From positions 1 to 64,000 of the forward strand of contig NZ_SNZJ01000016.1 in NCBI RefSeq assembly GCF_004363555.1: a DNA stretch of 64,000 nucleotides, given 5' to 3'. The notes beneath the pieces are model-generated. The model was not told the DNA's origin and did not search any database. It worked only from the letters and a program-made list of their open reading frames with translations. Numbering within the stretch: position 1 is the stretch's first letter; every line of letters starts with the position of its first letter. The position numbers and the translations under genes were made by a program. Shown piece after piece: positions 1 through 11,228 of the stretch. The stretch is from Halomonas ventosae (lineage in GTDB: Bacteria; Pseudomonadota; Gammaproteobacteria; Pseudomonadales; Halomonadaceae).

Positions 1-165
1 CTTTGACGAGTCGCTTGCCTTGAATGTTTCAGTGACTGGTCACCGACATCCCGACAAGCGCCCACATGAATTACCTGATCGATTGTTAAAGAGCGTCTCG
101 CTATTGCCGTCGTGCCCGGCTTCTGATGAAGCGGCGGTCTCGCCGGCGCCCTGCGAGGAAGGCGT
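1..165 (-). other. rRNA operon leader, 16S gene lies beyond the window edge
   Basis: Read on the minus strand, positions 95-83 give CGCTCTTTAACAA, a near-exact match to the boxA antitermination element of gammaproteobacterial rRNA leaders. The sequence after it runs towards position 1 as leader and RNase III processing-stem DNA. The 16S gene should begin a short distance left of the window; no mature rRNA is present here. Two tandem promoters lie upstream (166-193 and 280-307). From 308 to about 565 no gene or further site is recognised. An open frame at 20-481 on the other strand is spurious. Confidence 0.85.
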
Positions 166-193
166 ATTCTACGTGATCGGCTGTCGTTGTCAA
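166..193 (-). promoter_or_regulatory. rRNA promoter, proximal (P2-like)
   Basis: On the minus strand: -35 TTGACA (193-188), 16-bp spacer, -10 TAGAAT (171-166), followed by a GC-rich discriminator (ACGCC). Such discriminators are typical of stringently controlled rRNA promoters. It lies about 70 bp upstream of boxA. Confidence 0.8.
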
Positions 194-279
194 CCCTGCG
201 AGACGTTCCGAAGAAGCGAAGCGGGTGACCGAAATCTCATTTCGCTAGAGCGAAGTGAGTGCCGATCGAGTGGCGATAC

Positions 280-307
280 ATTCTACCGAATGCGGCGAGT
301 TCGTCAA
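280..307 (-). promoter_or_regulatory. rRNA promoter, distal (P1-like)
   Basis: On the minus strand: -35 TTGACG (307-302), 16-bp spacer, -10 TAGAAT (285-280). An A/T-rich stretch just upstream (about 310-345) could act as an UP element. It is spaced 114 bp from the second promoter, the tandem layout usual for rrn operons. Confidence 0.78.
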
Positions 308-569
308 CCGGGAATTTCTGAAACCGCTTCGAAAAACCCAATAGGAAACAAGCACTTCTACCACTTCCCACCGCCTGCAACGTGTGCCCGTCGCCGGCAG
401 CGGATGCGTACTTTACGGATTTCCCCGGGACCGCGCAAGGCCCTCGCGAAGAAAAATGTCACGGCGATGACGCCCCCGTGAATCGGTGATGACGATCGGG
501 CGGCTGGCAGGCCGTCCACAGCCCCGTCATGACGACCGCCTGTGGATGACATGGCCGTGAGCAGAGACG

Positions 570-596
570 ACGACGCCCGCGCGGGGCGGGCGTCGT
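570..596 (-). terminator. GC-rich hairpin downstream of pssA
   Basis: An 11-bp perfect stem (570-580 with 586-596) and a 5-nt loop lie 19 bp past the pssA stop. No strong T-run follows on the minus strand, so termination efficiency is uncertain. Confidence 0.45.
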
Positions 597-614
597 GGGG
601 AATGGAAATCGGGT

Positions 615-1451
615 TCAGTGCGTGGACGGCGAGTGCTTCAGCTTGCGCATCATCGCCATCACCGGGCCGGAGACCACGTAGGCACCGAACAGCAGCAGCA
701 ACATCACCGAGGGCTCGATGGAGATGACCACGAAGCCCAGCACGATGGCCAGCAGAAAGACGAAGGGCACCGGCCCCTTGAGGTCCACGTCCTTGAAGCT
801 GTAGTAGCGGATATTGCTGACCATCAGAATCCCCGCGGTGCCCACCACGAAGAGCATCAGCAGCTTGAAGCCGAAGGCATCGGCATCAAAGCTGTGAAAG
901 GTCCAGACACTGGCCGCGACCAGGGCCGCCGCCGAGGGGCTCGGCAGGCCGATGAACCACTTCTTGTCGACGCTGCCGATCTGCACGTTGAAGCGCGCCA
1001 GCCGCAGCGCGGCGCAGGCCACGTAAAGGAAGGCCACCACCCAGCCGGTCTTGCCGATGTCCTGCAAGATCCAGATGAAGGCCACCAGGCCCGGCGCGAC
1101 ACCGAAGGAGAGCATGTCGGAGAGGCTGTCGTACTCCGCGCCGAAGTCGCTCTGGGTGTTGGTCAGGCGAGCCACCCGACCATCAAGGCCATCCAGCACC
1201 ATGGCGATGAAGATGGCGATGGAGGCCGTGGTGAAGTCCCCGTTCACGGCGGCCACCATGGCGAAGAAACCGGAGAAGAGGGCGGAAGTGGTGAACAGGT
1301 TGGGCAGCAGATAGACGCCCTTGCGCCTCACCTTCCTGCCACCCTCCTCGGCCTCCTCGATGACCTCCGATTCGCGCATGAAGGTGCTGGCCAGATCCTC
1401 GTCGCCAGGCCGGTCCGGTTCTTGCTCGCTGTGGTGCGAATCCCGATTCAT
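615..1451 (-). CDS. pssA: CDP-diacylglycerol--serine O-phosphatidyltransferase
   Basis: This integral membrane enzyme joins CDP-diacylglycerol and L-serine to make phosphatidylserine, the precursor of phosphatidylethanolamine. The CDP-alcohol phosphotransferase signature is intact (DG, then AR, G and the D...D pair in DGLDGRVAR and FGAEYDSLSD). Several hydrophobic segments follow, as in the Bacillus-type integral membrane PssA rather than the peripheral E. coli enzyme. About 45 polar residues precede the first membrane segment. The ATG at 1451 is preferred; an upstream in-frame ATG at 1493 would add 14 residues. It is the last gene downstream of ilvC on the same strand. Confidence 0.93.
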   Translation of the reverse strand: MNRDSHHSEQEPDRPGDEDLASTFMRESEVIEEAEEGGRKVRRKGVYLLPNLFTTSALFSGFFAMVAAVNGDFTTASIAIFIAMVLDGLDGRVARLTNTQSDFGAEYDSLSDMLSFGVAPGLVAFIWILQDIGKTGWVVAFLYVACAALRLARFNVQIGSVDKKWFIGLPSPSAAALVAASVWTFHSFDADAFGFKLLMLFVVGTAGILMVSNIRYYSFKDVDLKGPVPFVFLLAIVLGFVVISIEPSVMLLLLFGAYVVSGPVMAMMRKLKHSPSTH

Positions 1452-1595
1452 CTGTCTCTTCCATCGGCTTGGGTGTCGCCCCATTCTACACACAGAGCGC
1501 CCGACGACTCACGACGGCGGGCGCGCCGGGTGACTCCAGACGCAGCGAGGGCGCGGAAACCCGCGCCCTCGCATCAGCCGGAACGGATCGTGAGA

Positions 1596-2711
<1,116 letters not shown>

Positions 2712-2747
2712 TCACCTTACGCCAGCTCTCGCGTTGCGTAAAACGCG

Positions 2748-2780
2748 ATATTTGCAATGTCACATGCCGAAATATGCAAT
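2748..2780. promoter_or_regulatory. candidate IlvY operator between ilvC and ilvY
   Basis: Two similar 11-mers, ATATTTGCAAT (2748-2758) and AAATATGCAAT (2770-2780), repeat with a 22-bp period, about two helical turns. They form an AT-rich island in the otherwise GC-rich divergent intergenic region. In E. coli, IlvY binds tandem operators in the equivalent ilvY-ilvC region. Assignment here is by position and repeat structure only. Confidence 0.55.
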
Positions 2781-2789
2781 ACTAGCGAC

Positions 2790-3677
2790 ATGGACATGCG
2801 CCCCCTCAAGCACTTCCTCGCCCTGGCCGAGACCTTGCACTTCGGCCGCGCCAGCGAGGCCTGCCACGTCAGCTCCTCGACGCTCTCGCGCACCATCCGC
2901 CAGCTCGAGGAGAGCCTGGGCGTGCGCCTCTTCGAGCGTGACAACCGCCATGTGGTGCTGACCCGCCAGGGTCGCACCTTCCAGGGCTATGCCCGGGACA
3001 CCATGGAGGAGTGGGAACGGCTGCGCCAGTCGCTGATGAGCGAGGCGCGCACCCTCACCGGCGAGATCAGCATCTACTGCTCGGTGACCGCCAGCTACAG
3101 CTTCCTCTACGAGCTGCTCAGCGAGTTCCGCACCCGGCATCCCGGCATCGAGCTCAAGCTGCACACCGGGGACCCGGCCCAGTCCCTGCCGCGGGTGCTG
3201 GCCGGCAACGAGGACATGGCGATCACCCCGCGGCCACGCCAGGCCCCCGATGCCCTGGCCTTCAAGTCGCTGACCCGCTCGCCGCTGGTGTTCATCGCGC
3301 CCCACGAGGCTCACGACTGGATCCCCCCCACGCCGGAGTCGCCCTCCGCCGAGCAGTGGCGCGAGGTGCCGATGATCCTCTCCGAGGCCGGCCTGTCGCG
3401 CCAGTTCAGCGACACCTGGTTCCGCGCCCTGGGCGTGGCGCCACGGATCTATGCCCAGGTCGCGGGCCACGAGGCCATCGTCAGCATGGTGGGGCTGGGG
3501 TTCGGCGTCGGCGTGGTGCCGCGGATCGTGCTCGACACCAGCCCCCTGGCGGAGCGGGTCAGGGTCCTGCCGGTCAAGCCGGAGCTGCCCCACTACGATG
3601 TCGGGCTCTGCGTGCTCGAGCGCCGCCTGAAGAGCCCACTGATCGCCGCCCTCTGGGACGAGGTCGCGGAGCGCTGA
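2790..3677 (+). CDS. ilvY: LysR-family activator of ilvC
   Basis: This DNA-binding regulator has an N-terminal winged helix-turn-helix (about residues 1-60: LKHFLALAETLHFGRASEA, then SSTLSRTIRQLEESLG) and a C-terminal periplasmic-binding-protein-like effector domain. Segments such as IYCSVTASYSFL, the HPGIELKLHTGD stretch and GHEAIVSMVGLGFGVG resemble E. coli IlvY. In that bacterium IlvY senses acetolactate and acetohydroxybutyrate and activates ilvC. The divergent position next to ilvC supports the same role. The ATG at 2790 (MDMRPLKHF) matches the usual LysR amino end; an upstream ATG at 2757 lies inside the candidate operator and is unlikely. Length is 295 residues. Confidence 0.9.
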   Translation: MDMRPLKHFLALAETLHFGRASEACHVSSSTLSRTIRQLEESLGVRLFERDNRHVVLTRQGRTFQGYARDTMEEWERLRQSLMSEARTLTGEISIYCSVTASYSFLYELLSEFRTRHPGIELKLHTGDPAQSLPRVLAGNEDMAITPRPRQAPDALAFKSLTRSPLVFIAPHEAHDWIPPTPESPSAEQWREVPMILSEAGLSRQFSDTWFRALGVAPRIYAQVAGHEAIVSMVGLGFGVGVVPRIVLDTSPLAERVRVLPVKPELPHYDVGLCVLERRLKSPLIAALWDEVAER

Positions 3678-3696
3678 ATCAGAGCCCTCACGCACG

Positions 3697-3721
3697 AAGG
3701 CCGCCCCAAGGGGCGGCCTTT
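3697..3721. terminator. bidirectional terminator between ilvY and ilvH
   Basis: A perfect 11-bp stem (AAGGCCGCCCC, 3697-3707, with 3710-3720) has a 2-nt nominal loop, with T residues on one flank and A residues on the other. It sits between two convergent genes, so it can serve both. Confidence 0.8.
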
Positions 3722-3754
3722 GCGGTACGGCAGTTGGCTCTCTTGCAGGAACCG

Positions 3755-4246
3755 CTACAGGGACAGCACCTTGTCGCCGCGGGCAATCCCCGACACCCCG
3801 GTGCGCGCCACCTCGAGGATGCCCACCGGCGCCATGGCCTGCAGGAAGGCATCCAGCTTGCCGGCGTCGCCGGTGATCTGCACCGTGTAGAGGCTCGGCG
3901 TCACGTCGACGATCTGCGCGCGGAAGATGTCCACGGTGCGCTTCACCTCGTCGCGGGCTGCGCCCAGTGCCTTGACCTTGACCAGCATCAGCTCGCGCTC
4001 GATGTGGTTGCCCTCGGTCAGGTCCACCAGCTTGACCACGTCGATCAGCTTGTTGAGGTGCTTGGTGATCTGCTCGATCACCCGGTCGTCCCCCACGGTG
4101 GTCACGGTCAACCGCGACAGGCTCGGGTCCTCGGTGGGGGCCACGTTCAACGTCTCGATGTTGAAGTTGCGCTGGGAGAACAGCCCCACCACGCGTGACA
4201 GGGCGCCCGGTTCGTTTTCCATCAGAATCGAGATGATATGGCGCAT
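3755..4246 (-). CDS. ilvH: acetolactate synthase small (regulatory) subunit
   Basis: This is the regulatory subunit of acetohydroxyacid synthase III. It binds valine and confers feedback inhibition on IlvI. An N-terminal ACT domain (about residues 3-76, starting RHIISILMENEPGALSRV) is followed by the C-terminal small-subunit domain. At 163 residues it is the E. coli IlvH length. Its ATG overlaps the ilvI stop by one base (TGATG), so translation is coupled to the catalytic subunit. Confidence 0.97.
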   Translation of the reverse strand: MRHIISILMENEPGALSRVVGLFSQRNFNIETLNVAPTEDPSLSRLTVTTVGDDRVIEQITKHLNKLIDVVKLVDLTEGNHIERELMLVKVKALGAARDEVKRTVDIFRAQIVDVTPSLYTVQITGDAGKLDAFLQAMAPVGILEVARTGVSGIARGDKVLSL

Positions 4247-5970
4247 CAGGTCCGCTCCGTCTTGGAAAGCAGCATGTCACGCATGGAGCCCAGGGGCACC
4301 TGCATCGGATAGACGTGCTCGTGCGGGTCGACGAGAACGTCGAGGAACACCAGCTCGTGCGTGTCGGCAAAGGCGCGTTCCAGTGCCGGCTCGAGATCCG
4401 CCAGTGTCTCCACCCGCAGCGCGGTGAAGCCATATGCTTCGATCAACTGCTGGAAGTCGGGCAGCGATTCCATGTAGGAGTGCGCATGGCGGGACTTGTA
4501 GTTGAGGTCCTGCCACTGGCGCACCATGCCCAGCGAGGCATTGTTGAGGTTGACGATCTTCACCCCGCCACCGAACTGCTTACAGGTCGAGAGCTCCTGC
4601 ATCATCATCTGGAAGCTGCCCTCGCCGGTGACGCAGATCACCTGCTCCTCGGGGAAGTTGTGCTTGATGCCCATGGCCGCCGGGAAGCCGAAGCCCATGG
4701 TGCCGAGCCCCCCGGAGGTGATGAAGCGGTTGGGCTTGTCGAACTTGTAGTACTGGGCCGCGAACATCTGGTGCTGGCCCACGTCGGTGGTCACGTAGGC
4801 CTCACCGCGGGTCACCCGGCACAGCGCCTCGATCACCTCCTGGGGCTTGATCGGCTCGCCGGGCTTCGAGGGCTCATAGAGCTTTTCGCGGCGCTCCTCG
4901 CGCCAGCCGTCGATCTGCTTCCACCAGTCGGCCAGGGCCTCGGGATTGGCGATCTCCTTGCCCTGCACCATGCTGATCATCTCGTTGATCACGCTGCCGG
5001 CGGGACCGACGATGGGCACGTCGGCCCGCACCGTCTTGGAGACCGAGCTCGGGTCGATGTCCACATGGATGATCTTGGCGGTGGGACAGAACTTCGAGGT
5101 GTTGTTGGTGACACGGTCGTCGAAGCGTGCGCCGATGGCGATGATCAGGTCGGCATGGTGCATGGCCATGTTCGACTCGTAGGAGCCGTGCATGCCCAGC
5201 CAGCCCAGGCACTGGCGGTCGCTCTGCGGGTAGGAGCCGATGCCCATCAGGGTGGTGGTGATGGGATAGCCCAGCCGCTGGACCAGGTCGGTCAGCCCCT
5301 CGCTGGCGTTGCCGGTGACCACGCCCCCGCCGGTGTAGAAGACCGGGCGCCGGGCCTTGAGCATCAGCTCCACGGCCTTCTTGATCTGGCCGGTGTGGCC
5401 GCGGGTGACCGGGTTGTACGAGCGCATCTTCACCTTCTTCGGGTAGACGTACTCGTAGCGCTCGGTAGGCGCGGTCATGTCCTTGGGAATGTCCACCACC
5501 ACCGGGCCGGGCCGACCGGTCGCGGCCAGGTAGTAGGCCTTCTTGAGGACTTCCGGAATCTCGGTCGGGTGGCGGATCGAGAAGCTGTGCTTCACGATCG
5601 GCCGGGTCACGCCGATGATGTCGGTCTCCTGGAAGGCATCATCACCGATCAGGTGGCTCATCACCTGGCCGCACAGCACCACCATGGGGATCGAGTCCAT
5701 GTAGGCGGTGGCGATGCCGGTGACGGCGTTGGTCGCGCCGGGGCCGGAGGTGACCAGCACCGTGCCCGGCTTGCCGGAGGCCCGGGCATAGCCGTCGGCG
5801 GCGTGGGTGGCCGCCTGTTCGTGGCGCACCAGGATGTGCTTGACCTTGTCCTGGCGGAACAGCGCATCGTAGATGTGCAGCGCTGCCCCCCCGGGATACC
5901 CATAGATGTATTCGACGCCCTCGTCCTGGAGGAAGCGGGCAATCATGTCTGCGCCGGAAAGCAGTTCCAC
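4246..5970 (-). CDS. ilvI: acetolactate synthase large (catalytic) subunit
   Basis: This thiamine-diphosphate enzyme condenses pyruvate with pyruvate or 2-ketobutyrate, the first step of branched-chain amino acid synthesis. The GYPGG segment and the catalytic-glutamate region (VRHEQAATHAADGYA) lie near the amino end. The cofactor motif near the carboxyl end reads GEGSFQM with the paired NN of VNLNNASLGM, so the usual GDG is GEG. The GTG start at 5970 follows AGGGGAGA and gives 574 residues, equal to E. coli IlvI. The frame stays open to 6267 upstream, but those residues look non-homologous. It is co-transcribed with ilvH. Confidence 0.95.
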   Translation of the reverse strand: MELLSGADMIARFLQDEGVEYIYGYPGGAALHIYDALFRQDKVKHILVRHEQAATHAADGYARASGKPGTVLVTSGPGATNAVTGIATAYMDSIPMVVLCGQVMSHLIGDDAFQETDIIGVTRPIVKHSFSIRHPTEIPEVLKKAYYLAATGRPGPVVVDIPKDMTAPTERYEYVYPKKVKMRSYNPVTRGHTGQIKKAVELMLKARRPVFYTGGGVVTGNASEGLTDLVQRLGYPITTTLMGIGSYPQSDRQCLGWLGMHGSYESNMAMHHADLIIAIGARFDDRVTNNTSKFCPTAKIIHVDIDPSSVSKTVRADVPIVGPAGSVINEMISMVQGKEIANPEALADWWKQIDGWREERREKLYEPSKPGEPIKPQEVIEALCRVTRGEAYVTTDVGQHQMFAAQYYKFDKPNRFITSGGLGTMGFGFPAAMGIKHNFPEEQVICVTGEGSFQMMMQELSTCKQFGGGVKIVNLNNASLGMVRQWQDLNYKSRHAHSYMESLPDFQQLIEAYGFTALRVETLADLEPALERAFADTHELVFLDVLVDPHEHVYPMQVPLGSMRDMLLSKTERT

Positions 5971-6266
5971 AGATGTATCTCCCCTGGAGGTCTCGAGTGC
6001 GATCCGCGCCCACCGTGTGGACACGAAGTCGAGTGCGACGGTATGCCGCTGCCGGCCGTGCCGGCACCTGATGCCAAACCCTGGCAGTAAGGGCCCTGTT
6101 GGGGCCTGCACTCTCATCACGGCGGATTGCCGCGTCGGGGCGTTGGCCGACCCGGGCGGTTGGCCCGGATTCGGAAGTCCTTCGGCGGGTAGAGGCGCTC
6201 GGCCCACCCTTCGCGCGGGAATGGGGGGTTGCCCGCTGGAGTCCGCGCCCGTATCAGGAAGGGTCA
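5971..6266 (-). other. untranslated leader of ilvIH
   Basis: This is about 300 bp between the predicted ilvI promoter and the GTG start. It contains short GC-rich inverted repeats (for example TGCCGGC and GCCGGCA near 6047-6065). I see no branched-chain-rich leader peptide followed by a terminator, so classical attenuation is not supported. Confidence 0.4.
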
Positions 6267-6295
6267 AGATTCCATTAGCACTGTGGAAGTGTCAA
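6267..6295 (-). promoter_or_regulatory. probable sigma-70 promoter of ilvIH
   Basis: On the minus strand: a perfect -35 TTGACA (6295-6290), 17-bp spacer, and -10 GAATCT (6272-6267). It lies between the clpB terminator and ilvI. Confidence 0.6.
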
Positions 6296-6370
6296 CCGCG
6301 GAAACAGCGTGGGTAGCCCATGATGGGCCATCCGGCAAGGGGGTCGTGTCACCCGGGCCACCACAAAAGA

Positions 6371-6398
6371 GCCCGTCCACTCGCGGGGAGGGACGGGC
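6371..6398 (-). terminator. clpB terminator
   Basis: Stem GCCCGTCC (6371-6378) pairs with 6391-6398 around a 12-nt loop. It is followed on the minus strand by TCTTTTG. It lies about 115 bp past the clpB stop. A second GC-rich hairpin at about 6441-6462 lacks a T-run. Confidence 0.65.
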
Positions 6399-6511
6399 AA
6401 GGGGGTTACAGGACGCAACCTGAATCTCAGTGTAGACCGTCGCCGCCCGGTCGCCCGGGCGGCAAGGTAACGCTTTGTGGCGCAGTGTGACGCGGCTTTA
6501 CGGCATGTGCC

Positions 6512-9094
<2,583 letters not shown>

Positions 9095-9166
9095 TCGCTT
9101 TCCTCCATCGGGGTGACGGCGCGGTCGGACGCACCGTTTGGCCCTCTCAATGTGTCTTGACGGTAT

Positions 9167-9195
9167 CAATGGAGACAGCGTGGCCGGCTTTCAAG
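9167..9195 (-). promoter_or_regulatory. sigma-32 (heat-shock) promoter of clpB
   Basis: On the minus strand, CTTGAAA (9195-9189) matches the sigma-32 -35 consensus at all seven positions. After a 14-bp spacer comes CTCCATTG (9174-9167), close to the -10 consensus CCCCATNT. It is 73 bp upstream of the clpB ATG. ClpB is a classical sigma-32 regulon member, so position and sequence agree. Confidence 0.75.
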
Positions 9196-9234
9196 TCGGC
9201 GGCCAGGGGAAGCGCGTGGCAAGTTGACGCGGGT

Positions 9235-9298
9235 CAAGCGGCCAAGCGGCCAAGCGGCCAAGCGGCCAAGCGGCCAAGCGGCCAAGCGGCCAAGCGGC
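9235..9298. repeat. 8-bp tandem repeat, eight perfect copies (CAAGCGGC)
   Basis: Eight identical CAAGCGGC units run head to tail, and a ninth breaks off after CAAGC. The array sits between the clpB promoter and the pgeF stop. Read on the pgeF sense strand the unit is CTTGGCCG, identical to three units of the array at 42286-42309. It is noncoding as judged by position. Confidence 0.9.
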
Positions 9299-9332
9299 CA
9301 AGCCAGGATAGCTCGAAAGCGCAGAGAGCAAG

Positions 9333-9377
9333 CCGAGGGGGTTCTTGGCGCTTGCAGCTCGGCGCTCGGCGCTGCTT
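9333..9377. repeat. degenerate CTTG/CTCG repeats abutting the pgeF stop
   Basis: Degenerate 7-mers CTTGGCG, CTTGCAG, CTCGGCG, CTCGGCG run into the pgeF stop codon. On the pgeF sense strand they read CGCCGAG and GCCAAG. They lie in inverse orientation to the array at 9235-9298, so the transcript could fold back on itself. Confidence 0.7.
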
Positions 9378-10133
9378 TCAGCGCAACCAGATCACGCTGG
9401 CCATGCGGCCGGTGAGGCCGTCGTCGCGGCGGTAGGAGTAGAAGCGGGGCTCGCAGGCGGTGCAGAAGTGGCCGCCGCTGATATGCGAAACGCCCAGGCG
9501 CTCGAGGCGCAGGCGGGCCAGCTTGTAAAGGTCGCCCATGTAGTGGCCGAGCCGGTAGGGGCTGGGATCGAAGGCCGCCTCGGCCTCCGGGTGCACGCCG
9601 ACGAAGGCCTGCTGCACCTCGGGGCCGACCTCGAACTGGGCGTTGGAGATCGCCGGGCCCAGCCAGGCCATCAGCTCCTCCGGCGGCAGGCCCATCGCCC
9701 CCACGGTGGCCTCGATCACGCCGCCGGCCAACCCGCGCCAGCCGGCATGGGCCACCGCCACCCGCTCGCCGCGGCGGTCGCAGAGGAACACCGGCAGACA
9801 GTCGGCGGTGAGCACCACGCAGGCGTAGTCGCGATTCGTGGCCACGGCGGCGTCCGCCTGGGGCCGGGCGTCGGAGTAGGCCTGCTGCACCCGGGCGCCG
9901 TGCACCTGGTCGAGCCACAGCAACGGGCGGCCGTCGCCGACCTCCTTCTCCAGCTGGCGTCGGCACAGCGCCACGTGATCCGGGTTGTCGCCCAGGTTCT
10001 CGGCGGGATTGAAGGCGGCGAAGGGGCCCTGGCTGGGCCCGGTCTCGCGGGTGGTGACGAAGGCGCCCACGCTCTCCGGCGCCGGCCAGTCGGGCAGGAT
10101 CGGGGTCGGGCGCAGGTCGAAGGTATCGCTCAT
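9378..10133 (-). CDS. pgeF: YfiH-family purine nucleoside phosphorylase / peptidoglycan editing factor
   Basis: This belongs to the multicopper-oxidase-like YfiH (DUF152, laccase-domain) family. Members act as purine nucleoside phosphorylases or adenosine deaminases, and the E. coli protein guards against mis-incorporation of serine into muropeptides. Conserved metal and active-site segments are present: LDQVHGA, LTADCLPVFLCD, AVAHAGWRGLAGG and GGHFCTACEPRFYSYRRD. The ATG at 10133 is preferred over an adjacent GTG, with AGGACC upstream. It begins 10 bp after the rluD stop, the usual rluD-pgeF operon arrangement. Length is 251 residues. Confidence 0.93.
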   Translation of the reverse strand: MSDTFDLRPTPILPDWPAPESVGAFVTTRETGPSQGPFAAFNPAENLGDNPDHVALCRRQLEKEVGDGRPLLWLDQVHGARVQQAYSDARPQADAAVATNRDYACVVLTADCLPVFLCDRRGERVAVAHAGWRGLAGGVIEATVGAMGLPPEELMAWLGPAISNAQFEVGPEVQQAFVGVHPEAEAAFDPSPYRLGHYMGDLYKLARLRLERLGVSHISGGHFCTACEPRFYSYRRDDGLTGRMASVIWLR

Positions 10134-10143
10134 CACGGGGTCC

Positions 10144-11103
10144 TTAGCGCATGGTCTCGCGGTCTTCGCGCAGGTAGTCGAGCAGCATCAGCAGGTCATC
10201 CGGCAGCGGCGCGCGGAAGGCCATCCGCTCGCCGCTGGCCGGGTGCACGAAGGCCAGCTTGCGGGCATGCAGCGCTTGGCGGGGGAACTCGCGCAGGATC
10301 TCCTTGAGGGTCTCGCCGGCACCGGCCGGCAGCTTGAGGCGTCCGCCGTAGACCGGGTCGCCAATCAGCGGATAGCGCGCATGGGCCATGTGCACCCGGA
10401 TCTGGTGGGTGCGGCCCGTCTCGAGCTTGCAGCGCACGTGGGTATGGGCGCGGAAGCGCTCCACCACCCGGTAGTGGGTCACCGCCGGCTTGCCCGAGGC
10501 ATTCACCGCCTGGCGCTTGCGGTCGCGAGGATGGCGGCCGATGGGGGCGTCCACGGTGCCGCCGGCGGTCATCACCCCGACCACCACGGCATCGTACTCC
10601 CGCGAGACGGTGCGCGCCTGGAGCTGCTCGACCAGGGCGGTCTGGGCGGCCAGCGTCCTGGCCACCACCATCAGCCCGCTGGTGTCCTTGTCCAGGCGGT
10701 GCACGATGCCCGCCCGGGGAATGGAGGCCAGCGCCGGGTCATGGTGCAGCAGGGCATTGAGCAGCGTGCCATCGGGGTTGCCGGCGGCGGGATGCACCAC
10801 CAGGCCCGGCGGCTTGTCGATCACCAGCACCTCGTCGTCCTCGTACACCACCGTCAGGGGGATGTCCTCGGGCTCGAAGCGGGTGTCGTCCTCGATCTCG
10901 GCGGCCAGCGCCAGGGCCTCGCCGCCGTAGACCTTGTCCTTGGGCTTGGCCACCCGGCCATCCAGGGTCAGGGCCCCGCTCTTGATCCAGGCCTTGAGCC
11001 GCTCGCGGGAAAGGTCGGCGAAGAGTTCGGCGGCGGCCTGGTCGAGGCGCAGGCCCGCCATGCGTTCGGGAACGCGATGCTGGGCTTCGAGGGTCTGGGA
11101 CAT
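10144..11103 (-). CDS. rluD: 23S rRNA pseudouridine(1911/1915/1917) synthase
   Basis: This modifies three uridines in helix 69 of 23S rRNA and is needed for normal ribosome assembly. An N-terminal S4-like RNA-binding domain (about residues 15-75, [19 protein letters not shown]) precedes the catalytic domain with the signature [14 protein letters not shown]; its Asp is the catalytic residue. The conserved [12 protein letters not shown] motif follows. The start at 11103 (MSQTLEAQ) gives 319 residues, the family length. Divergent bamD lies upstream, the common gammaproteobacterial layout. Confidence 0.95.
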   Translation of the reverse strand: MSQTLEAQHRVPERMAGLRLDQAAAELFADLSRERLKAWIKSGALTLDGRVAKPKDKVYGGEALALAAEIEDDTRFEPEDIPLTVVYEDDEVLVIDKPPGLVVHPAAGNPDGTLLNALLHHDPALASIPRAGIVHRLDKDTSGLMVVARTLAAQTALVEQLQARTVSREYDAVVVGVMTAGGTVDAPIGRHPRDRKRQAVNASGKPAVTHYRVVERFRAHTHVRCKLETGRTHQIRVHMAHARYPLIGDPVYGGRLKLPAGAGETLKEILREFPRQALHARKLAFVHPASGERMAFRAPLPDDLLMLLDYLREDRETMR

Positions 11104-11186
11104 GGGTCGGGACAGGGCTCTTTGCGCACCGGGAGCGATGACTGCGTTTCGCCGCAAGGTGCTTTATAGTGGGCGGATATCGGCCG

Positions 11187-11214
11187 ATTCTACCACGGCC
11201 GTCCGGGTTGTTAG
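11187..11214 (-). promoter_or_regulatory. candidate promoter of rluD-pgeF
   Basis: On the minus strand: CTAACA (11214-11209), 16-bp spacer, TAGAAT (11192-11187), in the rluD-bamD divergent region. The -10 is good and the -35 is weak. A TATAGT at 11165-11170 on the plus strand may belong to the bamD promoter. Confidence 0.45.
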
Positions 11215-11228
11215 ACACGAGGATCACG

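Noticed and set aside
20..481. Open frame of 153 codons on the plus strand
   Set aside because: It covers the antisense of an rRNA leader, boxA and two strong promoters, and shows no protein family features.
5971..6266. Leader-peptide attenuator for ilvIH
   Set aside because: No branched-chain-rich short ORF followed by a terminator hairpin with T-run; the T-run hairpin at 6371-6398 lies upstream of the predicted promoter and fits clpB.
5971..6267. N-terminal extension of IlvI by about 99 residues
   Set aside because: It is not homologous in appearance, and the GTG at 5970 has a good ribosome site and gives the family length.
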